A stretch of 12,253 nt of DNA, taken from Acidobacteriota bacterium. Lineage in GTDB: Bacteria > Acidobacteriota > Blastocatellia > Pyrinomonadales > Pyrinomonadaceae. Under the pieces are notes generated by a model. The model did no database searches. It saw only the letters and a list, made by a program, of their open reading frames with translations, and was not told the origin of the DNA. The translations under genes and the position numbers were made by a program. Of this stretch, positions 6,006 to 12,253 are shown one piece after another. Numbering within the stretch: the first letter of the stretch is position 1; every line of letters starts with the position of its first letter. The DNA lies in assembly GCA_003222835.1 (NCBI GenBank), contig QHXE01000606.1, forward strand, positions 1 through 12,253. Direction: 5' to 3'.

Positions 6006-7430
6006 ATGACTCCTAAAACGCTCTATCAAAAAATCTGGGACTCCCACGTCGTTCACGAGCAACCCGGCCAGCCCGCCATCATCTATATTGACCGCCACCT
6101 CATCCATGAAGGCACTTCGCCCCAGGCTTTCGCCGGACTTCTCGCCGAAGGCCGCAAAGTCCGCCGCCCCGATCTCACCTTTGCCGTGATGGACCATTCC
6201 GTCTCCACCACGGACCGCACGCTGCCCATTCTCGATAACGACGCCAAGCTCCAGTTCGATGCGCTGGAGAAAAACTGCCGCGAATCCGGCGTCCGCCTCT
6301 TTGACATGAACAGCAAGAATCAGGGCATCGTGCACATCATCGGCCCGGAACTGGGCATCACGCAGCCCGGCCAAACCATTGTTTGCGGCGACAGCCACAC
6401 TTCCACGCACGGCGCTTTCGGCACTCTGGCCTTCGGCATTGGCACCAGCGAAGTTGAGCACGTTCTCGCGACACAGTGCCTCGTGCAGTCGCGCTCGAAG
6501 ACGCTGCACATTCTCGTCAATGGAAAGCGCCCCAAAGGCGTCACCGCAAAAGATTTGATTCTCGCCATCATCGGAAAAATTGGCATTGGCGGTGGCAACG
6601 GTCACGTCGCCGAATACGGCGGCGAAGCCATCCGTGCCCTTTCGATGGACGGACGCATGACTGTCTGCAACATGAGCATCGAAGGCGGAGCGCGCGCCGG
6701 CATGATCGCGCCGGATGAAACCACGTTCGCTTATCTCGAAAGCCGTCCCTTTGTTCCGCGCGGCAAAGCGTTTCAGGAAGCCGTCGAGCGCTGGAGAACA
6801 CTGCGGAGCGACGACGGCGCAAAGTTTGATATGACCATAGAGCTGCACGCCGAGCAGATCGCACCGCAAGTTACCTGGGGCACGAATCCCGGCATGGTTA
6901 CCAGCGTCACCGCGCGCGTCCCCGATCCGCACGATTTCAAGGATCTCAACGATCAGAAGGCCACGGAAAGCGCGCTGAAATACATGGGCCTCAAATCCGG
7001 CACGCCCATCGTGGATATTCCCGTGGACCGCGTGTTCATCGGCTCGTGCACCAATTCTCGCCTCGATGATCTGCGCGCCGCCGCGCATTTTGTCGCCGGA
7101 AAGCACGTGGCAAAAAACATCAAGCAGGCGCTGATTGTCCCCGGCTCCCGTGGCATCAAATCGCAAGCCGAAAAAGAAGGCCTCGACAAAATCTTCCGCG
7201 ACGCCGGCTTTGAGTGGCGCGATGCCGGCTGCAGCATGTGTATCGGCATGAACGCCGACGTCCTGCCGCCGCACGAGCGCAGCGCCAGCACGTCGAACCG
7301 CAATTTTGAGGGCCGCCAGGGCAAAGACAGCCGCACGCACCTGGTCAGCCCGGTTATGGCCGCCGCCGCCGCAATTGCGGGTCATTTCGTGGATGTACGT
7401 TCACTCGATGGCGTCGCACCAGTGGAGTAA
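6006..7430 (+). CDS. leuC: 3-isopropylmalate dehydratase large subunit
   Basis: With LeuD this subunit isomerises 2-isopropylmalate to 3-isopropylmalate in the cytoplasm, the second step from 2-ketoisovalerate towards leucine. The 474-residue product is full length for bacterial LeuC. Aconitase-family signatures are present: [11 protein letters not shown] (61-71), [13 protein letters not shown] (127-139) and [14 protein letters not shown] (144-157). The three ligands of the [4Fe-4S] cluster are Cys348 in GSCTNSR, and Cys409 and Cys412 in CSMCIGMN. The C-terminal NRNFEGRQG (431-439) is also typical. The ATG at 6006 matches the usual LeuC N-terminus ([11 protein letters not shown]). Its upstream sequence is poor in ribosome-site character, and the promoter lies so close that the mRNA may be almost leaderless. 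It heads an operon with a small membrane protein and leuD. Confidence 0.98.
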   Translation: MTPKTLYQKIWDSHVVHEQPGQPAIIYIDRHLIHEGTSPQAFAGLLAEGRKVRRPDLTFAVMDHSVSTTDRTLPILDNDAKLQFDALEKNCRESGVRLFDMNSKNQGIVHIIGPELGITQPGQTIVCGDSHTSTHGAFGTLAFGIGTSEVEHVLATQCLVQSRSKTLHILVNGKRPKGVTAKDLILAIIGKIGIGGGNGHVAEYGGEAIRALSMDGRMTVCNMSIEGGARAGMIAPDETTFAYLESRPFVPRGKAFQEAVERWRTLRSDDGAKFDMTIELHAEQIAPQVTWGTNPGMVTSVTARVPDPHDFKDLNDQKATESALKYMGLKSGTPIVDIPVDRVFIGSCTNSRLDDLRAAAHFVAGKHVAKNIKQALIVPGSRGIKSQAEKEGLDKIFRDAGFEWRDAGCSMCIGMNADVLPPHERSASTSNRNFEGRQGKDSRTHLVSPVMAAAAAIAGHFVDVRSLDGVAPVE

Positions 7431-7434
7431 CGCT

Positions 7435-7638
7435 ATGCGTATCGCTCTCCTATCCGTCATGTTCATCACAGCAGTCATCTGGGTGGTTTTGGAGGTCCGA
7501 CACAGCAATCGATTTGGCATAGATAGAGGCCCAATGCCGTCGCGCACTCGCAATTTGCTTATGTTGATCTCTTTCATCGCGGGCGCTGCGCTGACGTTCT
7601 GGGAAACACAACACGGAAACACCCTGTTCTACCAGTGA
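7435..7638 (+). CDS. Small two-helix membrane protein of unknown function between leuC and leuD
   Basis: I do not recognise this 67-residue product. It has two hydrophobic segments, residues 3-21 ([19 protein letters not shown]) and 41-56 ([16 protein letters not shown]). They are joined by a basic loop with Arg22, Arg26, Arg31, Arg37 and Arg39. By the positive-inside rule the loop faces the cytoplasm and both ends face outward, a helical hairpin in the inner membrane. Its ATG lies four bases after the leuC stop, with GGAG seven bases upstream overlapping the end of leuC, so it should be translationally coupled. The leuD start follows 19 bases after its stop. The frame is open further upstream inside leuC, but the ribosome site and the hydrophobic N-terminus favour this start. 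LeuC and LeuD are soluble, so any functional link to them is not evident. Confidence 0.72.
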   Translation: MRIALLSVMFITAVIWVVLEVRHSNRFGIDRGPMPSRTRNLLMLISFIAGAALTFWETQHGNTLFYQ

Positions 7639-7657
7639 ATCGGAGGACCTAGAACAA

Positions 7658-8299
7658 ATGCAACCTTTCAGTACGCACACCGGTATGGTGATGCCGCTTG
7701 ACCGCGTCAACGTCGACACCGATCAGATGGTGCCGAAACAATTTCTGAAGGCGCTGACGCGCGAAGGATTTGGCCGGATACTTTTTTACGATTGGCGCTA
7801 CCTTCCTGGCGAAAAACCGAATCCGGAATTTGTGCTGAATTTTCCGCGCTACAAAGGCGCTTCTGTTTTGCTCGCGCGCGCCAATTTCGGCTGCGGCTCC
7901 AGCCGCGAGCACGCACCCTGGGGCGTGAAAGACTACGGCTTTCGCGTGGTCATCGCGCCGAGCTACGCGGACATTTTCTACAACAATTGTTTTAAGAACG
8001 GCATCCTTCCCGCAACATTGTCCGAAAATGAAATCGAAGAACTCTTCAAGCGCACGGAAAAAGAAGAAGGCTATTCGCTCACGGTCAATCTGCCGAACCA
8101 AACCATCGCGGACAAGCACGGCCTCATGTTCAAGTTTGAAATCGCGCCGTCGCGCAAAGAAGTCTTGTTGAAAGGCCTCGACGACATCGGCACGACGCTG
8201 CAGCACGCCGCCGAAATTGACGCGTACGAAAAAGCCCACGCCGCCACCGCCACCATGTACGACCCCGTCGACGTAAAGTACTACTCGAACGGTCGCTGA
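7658..8299 (+). CDS. leuD: 3-isopropylmalate dehydratase small subunit
   Basis: This is the swivel-domain partner of LeuC, which completes the active site of isopropylmalate isomerase in leucine synthesis. The 213-residue length is normal for LeuD. Near the N-terminus, [17 protein letters not shown] (15-31) is the family's substrate-loop region. [12 protein letters not shown] (77-88) is the hallmark aconitase swivel motif with the conserved Ser-Ser-Arg-Glu-His. [20 protein letters not shown] is also highly typical. GGAGG (7642-7646) lies 11 bases before the ATG. It is third in the leuC-orf-leuD unit; leuB and leuA are not in this window. The stop codon TGA is part of an eight-base-pair inverted repeat. 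Confidence 0.98.
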   Translation: MQPFSTHTGMVMPLDRVNVDTDQMVPKQFLKALTREGFGRILFYDWRYLPGEKPNPEFVLNFPRYKGASVLLARANFGCGSSREHAPWGVKDYGFRVVIAPSYADIFYNNCFKNGILPATLSENEIEELFKRTEKEEGYSLTVNLPNQTIADKHGLMFKFEIAPSRKEVLLKGLDDIGTTLQHAAEIDAYEKAHAATATMYDPVDVKYYSNGR

Positions 8300-8323
8300 G
8301 CAGTTTTTGCACAACCTGCTCAG
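8296..8323 (+). repeat. Inverted repeat spanning the leuD stop codon
   Basis: CTGAGCAG (8296-8303) pairs perfectly with CTGCTCAG (8316-8323) around a 12-base loop, and includes the TGA stop. No T-run follows the 3' arm, so it is not a standard intrinsic terminator. It may act as a pause or mRNA-end stabiliser. Confidence 0.45.
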
Positions 8324-8372
8324 TGTCCCTGAAGTCCGGACCCGAATGCAGCGAGGGGCATGTCGAAAACAA

Positions 8373-8404
8373 GAACGGGGAAGGCCGGATGGCCTTCCCC
8401 GTTC
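8373..8404 (-). terminator. Strong intrinsic terminator of the TonB receptor gene, perhaps acting in both directions
   Basis: GAACGGGGAAGGCC (8373-8386) and GGCCTTCCCCGTTC (8391-8404) form a perfect 14-base-pair stem with a four-base loop. On the minus strand the stem is followed by TTGTTTTCG, the U-rich tail expected for a terminator of the receptor gene ending at 8463. The plus-strand exit is not T-rich, but the stem may also halt transcription from leuD. Confidence 0.75.
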
Positions 8405-8412
8405 GAATGCGA

Positions 8413-8428
8413 CGGTTCGTTCGAACCG
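8413..8428. repeat. Inverted repeat between the terminator and the receptor stop
   Basis: CGGTTCG and CGAACCG form a perfect seven-base inverted repeat around TT. It is one of four inverted repeats in the 170-base convergent zone; its function is unclear. Confidence 0.4.
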
Positions 8429-8448
8429 CCGCGGATGAACTACGTGGC

Positions 8449-8464
8449 AAGCGGCTAGCCGCTT
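8449..8464. repeat. Perfect 16-base palindrome at the receptor stop codon
   Basis: AAGCGGCTAGCCGCTT is fully self-complementary and overlaps the TAA stop (minus strand, 8465-8463) of the TonB receptor. It could form a short hairpin in either transcript, or only reflect chance GC symmetry. Confidence 0.4.
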
Positions 8465-11400
8465 ACCAATCGATGGTTATGCCGAACTGCAGCCGGCGGG
8501 CATTATTGCCCTGAACGTTTCCATTCAAGTTTCCACAATCCGACGACCCTATCACGCCCCAGCTGGACGGGGCGCCGGCGTTGAAGCAGGGCTCATTCGG
8601 CTGCATGTGATTGAGCACATTGGTGGAATCAAAGTGCAAAGAACTGCTGAACCGCTCAGTGACCCTGATTCTCTTGCTGAGGCCCAAGTCCAGGTTCCAG
8701 AACGGAAAGCCGCGGATCGGAAAGGCTCCAGCTTGTCCATCCAAACCGAGGAGGGGGTTGCGGACTAGGTCGCTGAATGTCCCGCCGTTGGCTGGGCAGG
8801 TGGCCAGGACTGCTGCCTGGCTCAAAATGTTTTGGCCTGCTCCGGAGGTGCCGCAGTCGGTGCCGTTCACGGAGCCTCCAGTCACGTTCTGATGGCGGGT
8901 AGCGGTGTAACTGAAGTTCCCCACCATATTCTCGTTGGCTCCTACGTAGGCGGTGTTGCATTCGCCCAAGCTTCCGCAGTTGCCGTTTGCCGTTTGGAGC
9001 TGGACCGGGAAGCCACTACCGTAAACGAATAGCGGCGAGATATTCCAGCCACCTAGCACGCGGCCGAGCACCCCCTTTTGGCTCGAGAAGAACGGAGGGG
9101 CATAGTTGAAGAAGAGGTTGAAGTTGAATTTTTCGTCGTAGCTCTGCGGACCATACTGGGCATGCAAGTTCCAGGGATCGATGGTGGCAAAGGAGCTGGT
9201 GGCCTGGACAACGTTTCCTGTGCCGAGGGCCTTGGACATGGTGAAGTTGGTCTTCATGGTCAGGCCATGCCATTCCGTGAGAGTCAACTGCAGGAAGCCG
9301 GCGTTGTAGTTGCCATAGCCGTTGCTCACGGTGGTGATGACGGATGGCGCTTGACCATTGGCTCCGAAGGAGCTGTTGATGGGATCGCTTGTAAAGGTCC
9401 GGCCGAAGGTGAAGGAGCCGGCATTGGAGACGCCGGCCCAGGCATCGAACGGGTCAGAGACGCCCATGTTGCCAACATTGTTCGTGACAAAGGCTGTGGT
9501 GCAATTGGCGAAACCCCCGCAATAGCCTGGCTTGAGTGCGGCTTCAAAGAAGGGCTGCTTGGGGATGCTGCTCAGGTCAGTTCCGTAGTTGGTCGCAACC
9601 ATCACGTTTTTCCAGGCATTGGCGAAGCTCTGCCCGTTCAGGGTCAACATGTAGGGAACTGCGGTCAGGCTGTAATATTCAATTTCATTGGAAATTTTGC
9701 GGCCGATATAGCCGGCCTCGGCCAGGATTTTCGGACCGAACTGGTGCTGGATGGTAAAAGTGAATTCATCTGACCTGTTCGGCTTGAAATTCGCGTCGAC
9801 GGTTTCGCCCGCCCCAGTGGCGACGTCGTTGACACCGGGATACCACGGCTGTGGCAGGTTCGTACTCGGCGCGGGCAGCGGCGCAGTTGTTCCGTCCACA
9901 CCGACTCGGAAAGTGGTATTTGGGTTGCCTCCGCAGCCGCCCGTGATGCGGTTGGGACCGCCGCAGGTGTCGGGTTGCAACAAACCCGGAGTGAGCAGCG
10001 GAACCAGGAGGGGGTTGACCCCGTTGATCCGGCCAAAGATGCGAGCGTAGCCGCCGCGAACCACGGTATCCTTCGTGAAGTTCCAGGCGATTCCGACGCG
10101 GGGGCTGATTCCGCCGTAGAACGGGTCATAGGGATACTTGGTGTGGTTTACGACGTTGCGGACCGATGCAAAGCCAACGTTTGGCGCATAGGCGATGCCG
10201 TCAAGCGCAAGCTCCTTTTCCTTCTGAAAGAAGTCTTCGGCGCGGAAAATGTGGCCCGATGAGTCCACCATAACCGACTGGACGCCACCCGTGGTCTCGT
10301 AGGGGGGCATTTCCAGAGTGTAGCCAATGCCGTAGTTCAAGGTGAACTTCGGCCTCATTCGCCAACTGTCCGTCCAGTAGAGGCTGTATGTGGGCAGGAT
10401 GCTGTGGCCCGTTATTGGTGGCGACGACATACAGCCGGACGTAGCGGCGATGCCGGAGATGGCACACGACGTGATGGGGTTGAGGGGTAAGCCAGTGGAA
10501 ACCGACCCCAACCCGCGCGAGAAAAGACCCTGGCTCGAATCCACCATGCCCAGAACCATCGAGTAGAGGTTCCCATATTTGTTCGCAGAGGTGATGCCGG
10601 CAGGGACATAGCATGTAGCCGCCGTCTCGCACATTTTAATGCCGAGTGAGTCGAGGCCCACGCCATTGCCTTCTCCGATCAGATACTGCTCATAGGTGTT
10701 GATGGAACCGCCGTTGTCGTTCCGCTTGTGGGTGTCAACGTTGCGCTGGTAGCTGCCGCCGAACTGGAAATAGTGGCCGCCTCTCAACCAAGAGACGTCG
10801 TCGCGATACATGGTGTCATGGCCGTTCCAATAGCGCGTGCGAACGCTCTGGTTGTTGGTGTTGTAGGGAATAAACACGTTGTTGGAGTTTTCGCCGCCGA
10901 TTTCCAAGGCTGCCGGGTATCCGGCAACGTTGGGCACGCCGCTGGGAGAACCATAGGCCCACCAGTTCCGGGTAAAGCTAAAGTGGAAGTCGTTGGTGAG
11001 GCCGGGCCGAATGTCTTTGGTCAAGCCAGCGGTGTACAACCAAGTATTCTGAGGCTTACTGCGGATTGCCGCGTACTGGCCGTTGGTGTCGCCGGGGAAG
11101 AATCCGCCCACATCCCATTGGTTGTTCACAGTGTTGGTCAACTTGTAGTAGTGGTAGGTGCCATTGAAGTGCCAACCTTTGGTAGTTGCCGGATTGCGGA
11201 GTGGCGATGGAACCTGTATACCCGCAATAGTTTAAACCGTCGCCCTTGGTGCAGTCGTTGGGCGTAGGCAGGTAGGTGCTCCACAGAGTGCTAATCACGG
11301 GATTAAGACCCAAGCCACGCGGGTCACAGCCCCCTGTTCCTGTGCATGGAATGACGGTGCCTTGGGGTATCGTCCCGCCAGCGCATCCCTTACTACTGAC

Positions 11401-12253
11401 GCACGTCGCGGCATTCGCGGCGTAGCTCGTGGATGTTCCCGGCATGGTGGTGGCCGTGGGGTTTAGGTTGATGACCTCCCCATTGAGTTGCAGTAGGCCC
11501 GCACGCATCGCCGCAGTTGGCATGGTTCTCGTGAAGGTTGAAGCCTGCGGGAAACGGAAGCCCTCGTACAGACCGAATATAAACCAGTCTCCGCCCAAAA
11601 ATTTCGAATGGGGGATTTTTCCGCCAGCATCTGCCCCAAAGCGGCTGAAATGCGAGCTAACCAACGGGAACGGGGCCCACTGGCCCGCGGCGTTCTTGTG
11701 GTTATTGTTGTCCCACGAGTTGGACCCGCCAAAAGTAGTATCCTGGTAATAGTCGTAAACACCACCGTGCAAGGTGTTGGTGCCGCGCTTCGTCACGATC
11801 TCTACCTGGCTGCCGGCGCCACCGGTGAAGTCTGCAGTCTGGTTTGCCGTCGAAACCTTGAACTCCTCCACGCTGGCGACAGGGAGGGGAATGACCGCCG
11901 ATGGTGTCTGGTTGAAGCCAGCGCTGTGCATGGCGCCTGTGCCTCCGGCGGTTTCCCCACCAAAGCCTGCGATATAAGTGTTGTTGTCTCCGCTCATATC
12001 GTCGGTAGCAAAGCCGCCATCCACCAGGAACGAGTTTTGGTCAGAAGCGGCCCCGCCGACGTTGCCATTAATGTTCTGCCCAGGCTGAAGGACGGCCAGG
12101 GTCGATGCGTCGCGGCTGGTATTCGGCAGGTTATTGAGGGTGGCGCCGCTGAGGGTCGCGCCAACAGTCGCGCTCATGGTTTGCAACTCGGCTCCCGCCG
12201 AATAGGTCACCTCGACGGTCTGCGAAACTGAGCCGACCTCAAGCACAGCGTTT
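8463..12253 (-). CDS. TonB-dependent receptor, Oar/carboxypeptidase-regulatory type; N-terminus off the right edge, one internal frameshift
   Basis: This encodes an outer-membrane beta-barrel that would import large substrates, possibly glycans, powered by TonB. About 1262 residues are visible. The window starts in VGSVSQTVEV, which usually follows the carboxypeptidase-regulatory domain, so the signal peptide and that domain are missing. The plug region includes LNNLPNTSRD, the stretch QNSFLVDGG, and VEEFKVSTANQTADFTGGAGSQVEIVTKRGTN. Barrel strands follow, ending in RRLQFGITIDW with the terminal aromatic residue typical of outer-membrane proteins. The first part is read in one frame (12252 to about 11182) and the rest in another (about 11180 to 8463). 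Both belong to one protein: GNYQ in the first frame joins GWHFNGTYHYYKLTNTVNN in the second. One extra base near 11178-11184 explains it. It may be a true mutation (pseudogene) or an assembly error. The call as a receptor is secure; the substrate is unknown. Confidence 0.9.
11178..11184 (-). other. Frameshift site in the TonB receptor gene
   Basis: On the minus strand the frame changes around TACCAAAGG. Dropping one base, for example one A of AAA (11178-11180), gives a continuous SGNYQGWHFNGTYHYY. The old frame runs on as nonsense to a stop at about 11056. The new frame is open upstream only for about 20 codons. Confidence 0.75.

Noticed and set aside
5922..7385. A 487-codon open frame on the minus strand
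   Set aside because: It lies antisense to leuC, is low in complexity (Ala, Arg, Gly, Asp-rich) and shows no family signature. leuC motifs and its cluster cysteines are unmistakable, so this is a shadow of GC-rich codon use.
9078..9773. A 231-codon open frame on the plus strand
   Set aside because: It is antisense to the barrel of the TonB receptor, and its Gly, Val, Glu-rich composition is what that strand would give by chance.
11056..11177. The frame-one extension of the receptor after the shift as a genuine C-terminus
   Set aside because: Its residues are not barrel-like, while the other frame continues receptor-like sequence for over 900 codons to a typical C-terminus.

Overview
The window looks like a piece of a soil-type Acidobacteriota chromosome. 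This is an inference from a large carboxypeptidase-regulatory-type TonB receptor, a GH78 rhamnosidase, a GC-rich coding style and an apparent selenoprotein; no rRNA or other marker gene is present to settle it. There are no insertion sequences, tRNAs, rRNAs or CRISPR arrays.

Layout. The left edge holds the N-terminal 282 residues of a Gfo/Idh/MocA oxidoreductase on the minus strand (1-846). Divergent from it is an exported AhpC/TSA-type peroxiredoxin (994-1560). Its reading frame is interrupted by exactly one TGA, at the position of the peroxidatic cysteine, and a two-part hairpin that fits bacterial SECIS rules follows. I read this as a selenocysteine-containing peroxiredoxin. Seven bases later begins an exported six-Asp-box beta-propeller protein of the sialidase/BNR superfamily (1568-2791). 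A secreted GH78 alpha-L-rhamnosidase (2892-5663, minus) converges on it.

The 342-base divergent gap between the rhamnosidase and leuC (5664-6005) carries a cluster of ACTTAC-type motifs, a perfect 15-base palindrome and a probable leuC promoter. leuC (6006-7430) and leuD (7658-8299) encode the two subunits of 3-isopropylmalate dehydratase for leucine synthesis. A 67-residue two-helix membrane protein (7435-7638) sits between them. A convergent zone rich in inverted repeats (8296-8464) includes a strong terminator. It separates leuD from a TonB-dependent receptor gene on the minus strand that runs off the right edge (8463-12253) and carries one frameshift near 11180.

How the parts fit. The rhamnosidase, the MocA-type dehydrogenase, the Asp-box propeller and the TonB receptor suit an organism that scavenges plant or microbial glycans. 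leuC-orf-leuD is a housekeeping operon. The peroxiredoxin is the most unusual gene: the TGA, the hairpin and the intact downstream frame agree with each other.
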